This document shows, in pieces, positions 7,111 to 16,551 of a stretch of DNA of 64,000 bases (its first letter is position 1; each line of letters opens with the position of its first letter). The stretch lies in NCBI GenBank assembly GCA_946412245.1, contig CAMKGM010000007.1, forward strand, positions 1 to 64,000, in the 5' to 3' direction. The notes beneath the pieces are model-generated. The model saw nothing but the letters and a program-made list of their open reading frames with translations. It made no database searches and was not told where the DNA came from. The stretch is from an uncultured Bacteroidales bacterium. Its GTDB lineage: Bacteria; Bacteroidota; Bacteroidia; Bacteroidales; Muribaculaceae. A program made the translations under genes and the position numbers.

Positions 7111-8721
7111 ATGCTTGATTTGTTGTTTGAAACAAGTTGGGAGGTCTGCAACAAAGTTGGCGGCATTTATGCGGTGCTTTCAACGAAGGCCAAGACACTC
7201 CAGAAGCTTTTCAAAGATAAAGTAATATTCATTGGTCCTGATATTTGGTCAGAATCCAATCCTTCACCTTTCTTTAAAGAGATGAAGACCCCGCTTGATG
7301 CCTGGAAAAATAGCAACCGGGTGCCTGCGGACGTGCAGGTACGCACGGGTCGCTGGGATGTACCTGGACGACCTCTGGTGGTGCTTGTGAATTTCAACAA
7401 GCTCTATGCTACCAAAAACGACCTCTATGCAACCATGTGGCAACACTTTGGCGTTGACTCTCTTCACGCCTATGGCGACTATGATGAGTCGTGTGTCTTT
7501 TCTCATGCTGCTGCACTGGTTATTGAGAGCATTGTGCAGTGGAAAGGAGTTGAACCAAAGAATGTGGTGACCCATTTTGACGAGTGGACTACGGGCATGG
7601 GTCTGCTACACGTGAAGCTGAATTTACCTGAGGCCTCAACCGTTTTCACTACACATGCCACTACCACGGGGCGTAGCATTAGCGGTAATGGCAAACAACT
7701 CTACGCCTATTTACCCGGCTACTTTGGTGACCAAATGGCAAGTGAATTGAATGTTCAAGCAAAACATTCGCTTGAAAAAGCCGCTGCTCAGCAAGCGACC
7801 TCATTTACTACGGTGAGCGAAGTAACTGCGCGCGAGTGCGAGCAACTGCTTGAACGCCGACCCTTAGTTACGCCTAATGGCTTTGAGCAAAATTTTGTAC
7901 CTAAGGCCGCTGACTTTGATGCCCGACGTAACGAGGCACGAGCCAAACTACTGAAGGTAGCTAAAATGCTAACCGGCAAGCGATATAACAAGAACACACT
8001 CATCGTTGGCACTTCGGGCCGACAAGAGTTCCGCAACAAGGGACTTGATATGTTCTTTGACACAATGAATGAATTGCGCTCCGACTCATCAACTCAAGTA
8101 CTGGCCTTCGTGCTGGTTCCGGGTTGGACAAAGACTGTGCGCACTGACCTGGCAGAGTCTCTTACCAAGGGCAAATACATCCCTCTGCAAGAGCCCTGCA
8201 TCACACATGAGCTTCACAATCCTAATGAAGACCCCATTTTGGGTACTATGCGTCGCATGGGTTTCAACAACGATGTCGCTGACAATGTGCATGTGATTTA
8301 TGTGCCATGTTACTTGAATGGTGATGACGGCATCTTCAATATGACCTATTACCAGCTGCTCATCGGACTTGACCTCACCGTGTTTGCTTCTTACTATGAA
8401 CCTTGGGGCTACACGCCGCTTGAGAGCATCGCATTCGGTGTCCCTACTGTTACCACAAATCTTTCGGGATTTGGCCAGTGGGTTTTGAGCAATGTCTCGA
8501 CTGAGTTTGAGCATTGTGGCGTGAAGGTCATAGATCGCACCGACCATAATTATCATCACTGTGTGGTTGAGATTCAAGATTTTATTAGCAACTTCGCAAG
8601 TCTCGACTCTAAAACGGTGGCTAAGATAACTCAACAAGCCAAGCGCACTTCACGCATGGCTTCATGGAGCAACTTTATTAAATACTATCTTGATGCCTAT
8701 GGCATTGATTTCAATGAATAA
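7111..8721 (+). CDS. Glycogen synthase, GT3 (eukaryote-like) family
   Basis: 536 residues from ATG 7111; upstream in-frame codons to 7003 span the promoter and are rejected. The N-terminus LLFETSWEVCNKVGGIYAVL is the GT3 sugar-nucleotide-binding start. The family E-x7-E catalytic motif is visible as EPWGYTPLE followed by SIAFGVPTVTT. It adds glucose from UDP-glucose (GT3 preference) to glycogen chains in the cytoplasm. At 536 residues it is shorter than yeast/animal enzymes (about 700), which have regulatory tails missing here. It is 15 bases upstream of the phosphorylase gene, so synthesis and breakdown enzymes are co-transcribed. Confidence 0.93.
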   Translation: MLDLLFETSWEVCNKVGGIYAVLSTKAKTLQKLFKDKVIFIGPDIWSESNPSPFFKEMKTPLDAWKNSNRVPADVQVRTGRWDVPGRPLVVLVNFNKLYATKNDLYATMWQHFGVDSLHAYGDYDESCVFSHAAALVIESIVQWKGVEPKNVVTHFDEWTTGMGLLHVKLNLPEASTVFTTHATTTGRSISGNGKQLYAYLPGYFGDQMASELNVQAKHSLEKAAAQQATSFTTVSEVTARECEQLLERRPLVTPNGFEQNFVPKAADFDARRNEARAKLLKVAKMLTGKRYNKNTLIVGTSGRQEFRNKGLDMFFDTMNELRSDSSTQVLAFVLVPGWTKTVRTDLAESLTKGKYIPLQEPCITHELHNPNEDPILGTMRRMGFNNDVADNVHVIYVPCYLNGDDGIFNMTYYQLLIGLDLTVFASYYEPWGYTPLESIAFGVPTVTTNLSGFGQWVLSNVSTEFEHCGVKVIDRTDHNYHHCVVEIQDFISNFASLDSKTVAKITQQAKRTSRMASWSNFIKYYLDAYGIDFNE

Positions 8722-8736
8722 ACTATTTTTTGATAT

Positions 8737-11292
8737 ATGAAAATTAAAACAAGTAATGCTAATGCCCCGGCTTGGAGGGCTATTACAGTGAAAACGAATC
8801 TTCCGGAACCCCTGAGGAAACTGGAAAAATTGTCGCGCAACCTTTGGTGGGTTTGGAATAGCGAGGGTAAAAACCTCTTCCATGACCTGGATCGCGAACT
8901 TTGGCGTAAAACAGGGCAGAATCCCATAATGCTCCTGCATCGCCTGCCTTCGGCTAAGCTTGAAGATATGGCTAATGACTCTGCACTCATCTCGCGCATT
9001 GATAGAGTTTATGACCTTTATCAAAAATATATGCAAGAGCCATTGCGTGAAGATTTGCCTTCAGTGGCATACTTCAGCATGGAGTACGGCCTGTGTAACG
9101 CGCTGAAGATCTATTCAGGTGGTCTTGGTATTCTTGCCGGCGACTATATTAAGGAAGCAAGTGACCGTCGCATTCGCATGACCGCTGTCGGTTTCCTTTA
9201 CAGGCATGGCTACTTCACGCAGTCGCTCTCAATCGACGGACAGCAGATTGCCAACTACGAGGCGCAAAACTTTGACCAACTGCCCATTGACCCCGTAATT
9301 GATGAAAATGGTCAGCAAATGGTGCTTGAGGTTCCCTATCCCGGTCACATGGTTTACGCTAATGTGTGGCGTGTCAACGTTGGACGAATGAACCTCTATC
9401 TGCTTGATACTGATCTTGACATCAACAGCGAGTATGATCGCCCCATAACTCACCAACTATATGGTGGCGACTGGGAAAACCGCATCAAGCAAGAGTATCT
9501 TCTCGGCATCGGTGGCATTCTCATGCTCAAGAAATTGGGCATCAGAACCGATATCTATCATTGCAACGAAGGCCATGCGGCTCTGCTCAACCTGCAACGC
9601 CTGGTTGAGTATGTGCAGAACGATGGACTCAACTTCAATGAAGCACTTGAGATTGTTAGGGCTTCTTCACTCTACACAGTTCACACGCCTGTGCCTGCCG
9701 GTCATGACTACTTCGATGAAGATCTCTTTGGCAAGTATATGGGTGAATTCCCTGCCAAACTGGGCATCTCATGGCAAGATCTCATGAATATGGGCCGTGA
9801 GAATCCTGACTCGAACGAGAAGTTCAGCATGAGCGTTTTCGCTCTCAATACAACTCAGGAATCTAACGGTGTGAGCTGGCTCCATGGCCAGGTGTCGCGC
9901 AAGATGTTCCAAGGTGTTTGGAAAGGCTATGCCCCCGAGGAGTCGCATGTGGGATATGTAACCAATGGTGTGCATATGCCTACCTGGGCGGCTTCGGAGT
10001 GGAAGGAGTATTATGGCAAAGTGCTCGGCGAAGACTACATGAAACATCAAGAGGAAGAAAGCACATGGGCTCCTATCCTTAGAGTTCCCGATGAGGAAAT
10101 CTGGAATATGCGCATGCGTCTTAAAAACAAGTTCATTGATTTTGTTAAGCGCGATTTCAGTGAGACTTGGCTCAAGAATCAAGGCGACCCCACTCGCATC
10201 ATGTCAATCGTCGACAAGATTAACCCCAATGCGCTACTCATAGGTTTCGCAAGGCGTTTTGCTACCTACAAGCGTGCACACCTGCTCTTTACCGACCTGG
10301 ACCGTCTCTCTAAAATTGTCAATAACGAGAAGTTCCCTGTTCAATTTATCTATGCAGGTAAAGCTCATCCTGCCGATGGTGCCGGTAAAGACCTGATTCG
10401 TCGAATTGTGGAAGTTTCAAAGATGCCTCAGTTCTTAGGCAAGATTATTTTCCTTGAGAACTATGACATGATGGTGTCAAAACGACTCATTACCGGTGTG
10501 GATATTTGGTTAAATACTCCAACTCGTCCACTTGAGGCATCTGGCACATCGGGCGAAAAGGCTGAGATGAACGGTTTGCTCAATTTCTCGGTCCTTGACG
10601 GTTGGTGGTATGAGGGCTATCGTGAAGGTGCCGGTTGGGCTTTGACAAGTGTGCGCAACTATACCGATCAGAATCAGCAGGACAAACTCGATGCTGCAAC
10701 TATCTACTCAATGCTTGAGAATGAGATTATTCCTCTCTATTTTGCCAAAAACTCTAAAGGCTATTCTCCCGAGTGGATTCAGTACATCAAGAACTCTATT
10801 GCTTACATTGCTCCCAATTACACCATGTCAAGAATGCTCCGTGACTACTTCCTGCGTTTCTACAACAAGGAAGCTGAGCGTAGCAAGAAGTTAAAAGCCA
10901 ACAACTTTGCACTCGCTAAGGAAATCGTCACTTGGAAAGAACGCATTGCCGGCAAGTGGGATCAGGTGCAAGCTGAAGATGTGCAGTTGTCTGAATCGTT
11001 ACGGGCTGCGACTAACAATGGTGACTCCGTCGAGGCTGTTATTCGCCTCAATACGGCAGGACTCGGTACCGACTTGGGCGTTGAAATGGTTATCAATAAA
11101 GAAGAAGATGGTGAACTGAAGTTCTTTAAGACCATTCCATTCAGTGTTGAGTCTCAAAATGGTGATGTGGTTACGTATCGCATGAAGACCAAACTTAAGA
11201 ACTCGGGCATCTTCAAATATGCCTTCCGTGTCTTCCCTTGGAACGTCAATCTACCTCATCGCCAAGACTTTGCTTACGTCAAATGGATTTAA
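8737..11292 (+). CDS. glgP: Alpha-glucan (glycogen) phosphorylase, GT35
   Basis: 851 residues. It carries an N-terminal extension of about 110 residues with NLWWVWNSEG, typical of the alpha-glucan phosphorylase branch found in Bacteroidota and Thermotoga. Then follow AYFSMEYGL, the active-site YHCNEGHAAL region, and the pyridoxal-phosphate lysine in EASGTSGEKAEMNG (usually GTSGMK; here Met is Glu). It releases glucose 1-phosphate from alpha-1,4-glucan. A second-half domain continues after the catalytic core with a C-terminal all-beta tail (about residues 745-851). It ends the glycogen operon, with a terminator at 11339-11370. Confidence 0.94.
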   Translation: MKIKTSNANAPAWRAITVKTNLPEPLRKLEKLSRNLWWVWNSEGKNLFHDLDRELWRKTGQNPIMLLHRLPSAKLEDMANDSALISRIDRVYDLYQKYMQEPLREDLPSVAYFSMEYGLCNALKIYSGGLGILAGDYIKEASDRRIRMTAVGFLYRHGYFTQSLSIDGQQIANYEAQNFDQLPIDPVIDENGQQMVLEVPYPGHMVYANVWRVNVGRMNLYLLDTDLDINSEYDRPITHQLYGGDWENRIKQEYLLGIGGILMLKKLGIRTDIYHCNEGHAALLNLQRLVEYVQNDGLNFNEALEIVRASSLYTVHTPVPAGHDYFDEDLFGKYMGEFPAKLGISWQDLMNMGRENPDSNEKFSMSVFALNTTQESNGVSWLHGQVSRKMFQGVWKGYAPEESHVGYVTNGVHMPTWAASEWKEYYGKVLGEDYMKHQEEESTWAPILRVPDEEIWNMRMRLKNKFIDFVKRDFSETWLKNQGDPTRIMSIVDKINPNALLIGFARRFATYKRAHLLFTDLDRLSKIVNNEKFPVQFIYAGKAHPADGAGKDLIRRIVEVSKMPQFLGKIIFLENYDMMVSKRLITGVDIWLNTPTRPLEASGTSGEKAEMNGLLNFSVLDGWWYEGYREGAGWALTSVRNYTDQNQQDKLDAATIYSMLENEIIPLYFAKNSKGYSPEWIQYIKNSIAYIAPNYTMSRMLRDYFLRFYNKEAERSKKLKANNFALAKEIVTWKERIAGKWDQVQAEDVQLSESLRAATNNGDSVEAVIRLNTAGLGTDLGVEMVINKEEDGELKFFKTIPFSVESQNGDVVTYRMKTKLKNSGIFKYAFRVFPWNVNLPHRQDFAYVKWI

Positions 11293-11338
11293 TTCGATGA
11301 CATTCAACAAGGTTGATAACATTACAATATCACATTTT

Positions 11339-11370
11339 AATAAAGCCTGCACTGAAATGCAGGCTTTATT
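11339..11370. terminator. Terminator after the glycogen operon
   Basis: A 13-base perfect stem AATAAAGCCTGCA (11339-11351) with its complement at 11358-11370, loop CTGAAA. The A/T ends of the stem supply U-rich tails in either direction. Confidence 0.85.
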
Positions 11371-11420
11371 GCTGATTATCAGCCTATAAGCCCCTTTTAA
11401 CCAAGATTAAAGAATAAATG

Positions 11421-11452
11421 TTTGTAGGCTTACTACAATTTCGTTATCTTTG
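11421..11452 (+). promoter_or_regulatory. Promoter of dnaG
   Basis: TTTG (11421-11424), a 20-base gap, and TATCTTTG (11445-11452) give a complete Bacteroidota -33/-7 promoter. The start of transcription near 11458 leaves a leader of about 15 bases before ATG 11474. Confidence 0.8.
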
Positions 11453-11473
11453 CATTGAGATATATTGACACCT

Positions 11474-13657
11474 ATGATTGATAGAGCTACGGTTGACAGG
11501 ATTATTGATGCTGCGGACATTGTGGACGTGGTGAGTGATTTTGTGACATTGAAGAAACGGGGACAGAACTATTTGGGACTATGCCCGTTTCACAATGACC
11601 GCAGGCCGTCGTTCAATGTGTCGCGTACCAAGGGCATCTACAAGTGCTTCAGTTGTGGAAAGGGTGGTGGCCCCATCAACTTCATCATGGAGCATGAGCA
11701 GATGTCGTATGTAGAGGCACTGCGTTACTTAGCTAAAAAATATCACATTGAGATTGAGGAACGTGAACTCACCGACGAGGAACGTGCTGCTCAAGATATA
11801 CGTGAGAGTTTGCTCATCATCAACGAATTTGCCATGCAGTTCTTTGAAGATCAATTGGCTAACTCGCAAGAGGGGCAGGAGATAGGCATGGCCTACTTCA
11901 AAGAACGTGGTTTCACTGCTGAATCAATCAAAAAGTTCCATTTGGGATATTCTCCCGAGAATCGCTCAGCACTCTATGATGCTGCTATTAAGAAAGGGTA
12001 TAATCGTCAGCTACTCTTTGATGTTGGCCTATGCATTGACGATGGTCGTGGCGGTGGTTATGACCGTTTCCGTGGCAGAGTGATGTTTCCTGTATTTAAT
12101 ATCGCCGGCAAGGTGATTGCTTTTGGTGGCAGAACATTACATAACGACAAGGCTAAATATGTCAATTCTCCTGAATCGGTGATATACAAAAAGAGCAACG
12201 AACTCTATGGTTTGTTTCAAGCCAAGCGTGCCATTAGTAAAGAGGAGAAATGCTATATTGTTGAGGGATATGCCGATGTTATCTCAATGCATCAATCTGG
12301 CTTTGAGAATGTGATCGCTTCATCAGGTACTGCACTGACCGAAGGGCATGTGCACAAGATTCATCGTTTTACCGAGAATGTAACCGAATTGTTCGATGGT
12401 GACGAGGCAGGCATTCATGCCGCTTTGCGAGGTGTTGACATGTTGCTCAAGGAAGGTTTGAACATCAAGATATTGCTTTTGCCGCAAGGTGAGGATCCCG
12501 ATAGCTTTGCCCGCTCTCATGCCTCGCACGAAGTGAAAAGCTACATTGACGAGCATGAGACTGATTTCATTACTTTCAAAACCGAAATGTTGCTCAAGGA
12601 CACTGCTCGTGATCCCATTGCCAGAGCTAAGGCGATTACTGATATTGTTCACTCTATAGCGTTGATTCCGGAGCAAATAGCTCGCTCAATCTATGCTAAA
12701 GAGTGTAGCAAGCGGTTTGAAATAGAGGAACGAGTGGTGATGGCCGAGATTAATAAGCAGATTGCCAAAAATAAAGAGAAAGCCTACAAAGAACGGCAAT
12801 CCAAGAAGAACTCGGAAAGTGAGGACACTAACCATCAGCCCGATACTGAAACAGATACCGTAATCAATTTACCGCCATCGCAAATTGAAGCACGCCAATC
12901 TGGTGGCAAGAGTAAAGTCGAGAGCATTTCGCTATATCGTTATGAGGAAGACCTGATGCGATATGTGGCTAAATATGGCATGTGCTTTTTATGCGAAACC
13001 ACAATGGCCGATAATTCAAGACAACCCACTACAGTGGTGGAATATATCTATAATGAATTGAGCGCTGATGGCATTGAACTGATTACACCCGTGTTCAAAC
13101 GTATGCTCAACATCGCTATGGAACAAGTCCACCCCTTCTATGAAGCGCTTGAAGATAAAAGAGTTGTGCTGAATCAGGAGATGAATCAGGCACTCAAAGA
13201 AGGCATCGCTGAGATAGACCGGAAAGGTGTTGACAGTGTAGAGATGGCCGAGAAGATGGAAGAGGAGCTCAAGTCGCGAATTGCTTTGAAGATGAATCAG
13301 CGTGAAGTTGAATTCAGAATTAAGTATTTGGAGCAACGTTTGTGCTCTGAAAGAGATGATCAAGTGCGCGAAAAGGCGGTTAATCTTGTGGTGGAATTGC
13401 ATCAGTTGAGTCGCATTCACTCGCAGTTCGGAGCGGTTATTCCAACTGAATATGACAGGCTGATGACCCTCGTGCCTAATGCAATCTTGAATTTGAAAAA
13501 CGCTATTGCCAATAGGCGTGTGATGGAAATTCGTGAACAATTGGCTCATGCTGACACTAATCAAGCCAACGAATTGCTTGAAGAGATGCAGCAACTGAAC
13601 GAAGTGCGTAAGAAATTGGCAAAACTTACCGGCGAACGAGTCATTAACACAATATAG
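11474..13657 (+). CDS. dnaG: DNA primase
   Basis: 727 residues from ATG 11474 (a TTG at 11465 is possible but sits at the transcription start). The CHC2 zinc ribbon has ligands Cys37, His40, Cys58 and Cys61. The Toprim catalytic core follows, with CYIVEGYADVISMHQ and the LFDGDEAG acidic motif and a later GEDPDSFAR acidic site. The C-terminal third (from about residue 440) is a charged helical region, longer and more divergent than in E. coli (581 residues in total there), and would bind the replicative helicase. It makes RNA primers at the replication fork. It is not in the classic rpsU-dnaG-rpoD operon here. Confidence 0.96.
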   Translation: MIDRATVDRIIDAADIVDVVSDFVTLKKRGQNYLGLCPFHNDRRPSFNVSRTKGIYKCFSCGKGGGPINFIMEHEQMSYVEALRYLAKKYHIEIEERELTDEERAAQDIRESLLIINEFAMQFFEDQLANSQEGQEIGMAYFKERGFTAESIKKFHLGYSPENRSALYDAAIKKGYNRQLLFDVGLCIDDGRGGGYDRFRGRVMFPVFNIAGKVIAFGGRTLHNDKAKYVNSPESVIYKKSNELYGLFQAKRAISKEEKCYIVEGYADVISMHQSGFENVIASSGTALTEGHVHKIHRFTENVTELFDGDEAGIHAALRGVDMLLKEGLNIKILLLPQGEDPDSFARSHASHEVKSYIDEHETDFITFKTEMLLKDTARDPIARAKAITDIVHSIALIPEQIARSIYAKECSKRFEIEERVVMAEINKQIAKNKEKAYKERQSKKNSESEDTNHQPDTETDTVINLPPSQIEARQSGGKSKVESISLYRYEEDLMRYVAKYGMCFLCETTMADNSRQPTTVVEYIYNELSADGIELITPVFKRMLNIAMEQVHPFYEALEDKRVVLNQEMNQALKEGIAEIDRKGVDSVEMAEKMEEELKSRIALKMNQREVEFRIKYLEQRLCSERDDQVREKAVNLVVELHQLSRIHSQFGAVIPTEYDRLMTLVPNAILNLKNAIANRRVMEIREQLAHADTNQANELLEEMQQLNEVRKKLAKLTGERVINTI

Positions 13658-13712
13658 AGCAAAATGCTTGATATTAAATGGAAGAATTGATTCATAATTA
13701 ATTTTTTATTTG

Positions 13713-13720
13713 TAAATTTG
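13713..13720 (+). promoter_or_regulatory. -7 box upstream of the LysM gene
   Basis: TAAATTTG matches TAnnTTTG exactly, 46 bases before the ATG at 13767; the -33 element is weak. Confidence 0.55.
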
Positions 13721-13766
13721 CCTCTTAATATAATCCTTTAGATTGACAATAATTAATAATTGAAAT

Positions 13767-15782
13767 ATGAAATCTCTACGAAATCGTGTAATGTTGGCGG
13801 TATTGGCGCTCGTAGTGCCTCTGTTTTGTGCTGCCGATTTGAATTTACCAGTCAAGGTGATAGGCAATGAGTCATTCTACTATTACAAGACAGGCAATAA
13901 TGAGTCAATACAGGGCATTGCGCAGAAATTGGGCGTTACTGTAGAACAGATTGTGACCTACAATCCATCGGCCAAACTCGGCATTGCAAAGAAGCAGTTG
14001 CTGTTTTTCCCTGTCAGTGCGTTTAAAGGCCAGACAACAAGCCAACCCACAGTTAATCACATCGCGAGCGAGACGGTTACTCATGTGGTGAAAAAGGGAG
14101 AGTCGCTTTACGGCTTGGCTCGTAGCTATAATATGAGCATTGACGAGCTGGTGGCGGTCAACCCTCAAGCCAATAATGGCGTGAAAGAAGGTGATGTGCT
14201 GACGATACCGCAGAAAGGCTCAGTACCGGCTCCAGTCAATGTTACCCCTACAATAAGTGTGGCATCTGAACCCGGTGAGACCGTGTTCCACACGATTAAA
14301 AGCGGTGAAACGCTCTATGGAGTGTCAAAGCACTATAATACCACCATTGAGAACCTGATAGCTTTGAATCCGGGCATCTACCCTGACAAATTTGTGGAGG
14401 GTGACGTGATTAAAGTGCAACCAAACACAACCGGTACAATCACTATTGAAAAGGATGTTACCAAGTTTTACACCTATGAGGTGAAAGATGGTGATACCTA
14501 TGAGAGCGTAGCTGCTGCCAATGGTATCAGTGCCACTGCTTTGCGACAAGCTAATCCTGACATGAAGAAACTGAAGAAGGGCAAAACCATCTATGTGCCT
14601 CGCAACGACCAGGAAGCTACTGTGATTAGCTCAAGCGCTGCGACAGAAAAAGAGCTGGAGCAGACCTATGCCAACAAACTTGATGACGTGTATAACACTG
14701 TTCACAAGATTGATAACGATAATGAACTTAATATAGGCATCATCTTGCCGTTCCAGTTGCAGAAGTCTAATCCTCCACGTCAAGCAATGCTCTACACCGA
14801 TTTCTACAAGGGTTTTCTGGTTGCTGTGGATAGCATTGGCAGTCAGGTGAAAAAGAAAGTGAACATTAACGTGTACGACACACAGCATAACCTGAATGTA
14901 ACCGACAGCCTGCTTGCACTTGATGAACTTAAGAAGCTTGATATAGTGTTAGCACCGAGTGAACCTAAACAACTGGAGCGAATCAATCGTTTCGGTCAGG
15001 CTAATGGCATTACCGTAATAAATTGCTTCTCAACTCGTAACGATGACTATGCCGAGAATCCTCGCGTGATACAAATGAACGCTCCCACTCAATACATGAC
15101 TACGGTTGTGAACGATTGGGTTTCCAACAAGTTCAAGGATTATACGGTGGTGTATCTTGACGAGAGCAGTAGTGAAGATAAAGAGATATTCACTGCTATC
15201 AAAGACTATATGGCCAAAACCGGCAAGCGAACTAAGACCCTGTCAGTTAGCGATAAATTAGAGTATACTAAACTATCGCAGGTGATGGATCCCGGCATGA
15301 ACTACTTGTTCATCCCATCGTCGGGTCGCAAGGACCTTTTGAATAACTTCATCGGAGCATTAGCTACTGCCAAGTCGCAACGTTTTGATTGCGAGATGGC
15401 GTTATTGGGTTATCCTGAATATGTGACGTATATGAACGATTTCAAGAGCCAGTTACAGACGGTTGATACTTACATCTTCAGCCGTTTCTATAAAGAGGAG
15501 AGTGCTCGCAGTCGCCGTGTTGAGCAGAAGTTCAGCGCGATGTTCGGTGACAAGATGCTCAGCACGACCCCCTCAATGGGTATGCTTGGTTTTGATATGG
15601 GTATGTACCTGCTCCGGTCGCTCAACGATGCTCCTGAGCTCAAGGAGAGTACTCCTGAATACCATGGTATTCAGACCACTTTTAACCTACTGCGCACAAG
15701 TAACTGGGGCGGCTTGATTAACAAGTGCGTGAAATTGCTTCACCTCAACGGCTCTTCGTTTAAAGAAACACTGCTGCGATGA
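13767..15782 (+). CDS. Exported LysM protein with periplasmic-binding-like domain
   Basis: 671 residues. A signal peptide (about 1-22, ending FCAA) is followed by four LysM-like modules at roughly residues 38-83, 105-150, 173-220 and 232-280, recognisable by GE-LYG, N-P and GDVL/V-IP patterns. Modules 1 and 4 are more divergent. From about residue 320 (LNIGIILPFQLQ) a type-1 periplasmic-binding-protein-like domain extends to the C-terminus. LysM modules bind peptidoglycan, so the protein probably holds a sensory or scaffold domain at the cell wall. Its stop codon overlaps the start of a beta-barrel gene by 4 bases, suggesting the two work together at the envelope. The ligand is unknown. Confidence 0.85.
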   Translation: MKSLRNRVMLAVLALVVPLFCAADLNLPVKVIGNESFYYYKTGNNESIQGIAQKLGVTVEQIVTYNPSAKLGIAKKQLLFFPVSAFKGQTTSQPTVNHIASETVTHVVKKGESLYGLARSYNMSIDELVAVNPQANNGVKEGDVLTIPQKGSVPAPVNVTPTISVASEPGETVFHTIKSGETLYGVSKHYNTTIENLIALNPGIYPDKFVEGDVIKVQPNTTGTITIEKDVTKFYTYEVKDGDTYESVAAANGISATALRQANPDMKKLKKGKTIYVPRNDQEATVISSSAATEKELEQTYANKLDDVYNTVHKIDNDNELNIGIILPFQLQKSNPPRQAMLYTDFYKGFLVAVDSIGSQVKKKVNINVYDTQHNLNVTDSLLALDELKKLDIVLAPSEPKQLERINRFGQANGITVINCFSTRNDDYAENPRVIQMNAPTQYMTTVVNDWVSNKFKDYTVVYLDESSSEDKEIFTAIKDYMAKTGKRTKTLSVSDKLEYTKLSQVMDPGMNYLFIPSSGRKDLLNNFIGALATAKSQRFDCEMALLGYPEYVTYMNDFKSQLQTVDTYIFSRFYKEESARSRRVEQKFSAMFGDKMLSTTPSMGMLGFDMGMYLLRSLNDAPELKESTPEYHGIQTTFNLLRTSNWGGLINKCVKLLHLNGSSFKETLLR

Positions 15783-16471
15783 GAAGATTGACGCAATGTG
15801 TGTTTCTTGTATTGCTCATGCTGGGTTCGCTACCCGGCATGCGCGCTCAAACACATTATGAGGGCCAAATCTACGTGGGCGGCAAGGCAGGTGTAACATT
15901 GTCGCGTGTGAACTTCAACCCCACTGTACCTCAGACTATGTTACCCGGCATGATGGTTGGCGGCACATTTCGTTATGTCGAGGAGCGTCACTTCGGTATC
16001 ATTGCCGAGCTCAATGTGGAGCAACGTGGCTGGAAGGAGAAGTTTGACGGTTACGACTATAGTTATCAGCGCAAACTCACCTATATTCAGTTGCCGGTGA
16101 TGACTCACATCTACTTTGGCAGTCATCGGTTTCATGGCTATTTCAATGCAGGTCCTGAATTGGGCTTCATGCTTGCCAGCGGCACGAAGTCAAATTTTGA
16201 CTATGCCCACTTTGAGTCAATTGAAGGCTTTCCGAGTGTGAACCGCAGTACAGATCAGTTTAACATGAAGATTGACAAGCGTTTTGACTACGGTATCTCG
16301 GCCGGCCTTGGTATGGAGTGGTTCAAGGACAATCATCACTCGTTTACCCTTGAGGGAAGATTCTACTACGGACTGAATGATGTGTTTAATAATCACAAGA
16401 CCGATGTGTTCTCAGGTTCTAACTCCATGTCGATTATGGTGACATTGGGTTACAATTACCGACTCAAGTAA
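15779..16471 (+). CDS. Outer-membrane beta-barrel protein (PorT-like family)
   Basis: 230 residues with a signal peptide ending MRAQ. The mature part alternates aromatic and polar residues in short amphipathic strands (for example VGGKAGVTLSRVNF, FGIIAELNVEQRGW) and ends with MVTLGYNYRLK, a C-terminal strand usual for outer-membrane barrels. This pattern is that of the Bacteroidota outer membrane beta-barrel/PorT-like group. The ATGA overlap with the LysM gene implies translational coupling. It may help place or sense envelope components; no specific substrate can be read. Confidence 0.8.
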   Translation: MRRLTQCVFLVLLMLGSLPGMRAQTHYEGQIYVGGKAGVTLSRVNFNPTVPQTMLPGMMVGGTFRYVEERHFGIIAELNVEQRGWKEKFDGYDYSYQRKLTYIQLPVMTHIYFGSHRFHGYFNAGPELGFMLASGTKSNFDYAHFESIEGFPSVNRSTDQFNMKIDKRFDYGISAGLGMEWFKDNHHSFTLEGRFYYGLNDVFNNHKTDVFSGSNSMSIMVTLGYNYRLK

Positions 16472-16505
16472 ATGTAGGAACCATATCAATTTAGTTATAT
16501 ACAGT

Positions 16506-16530
16506 CAGCCACCTTCATTATGGGTGGCTG
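16506..16530. terminator. Hairpin between convergent genes
   Basis: CAGCCACC (16506-16513) pairs with GGTGGCTG (16523-16530). It lies between the beta-barrel gene and convergent holA. The following sequence is T/G-rich rather than a pure T run, so termination strength is uncertain. Confidence 0.5.
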
Positions 16531-16551
16531 TGTTGTTGTGGCGTGGAGCCA

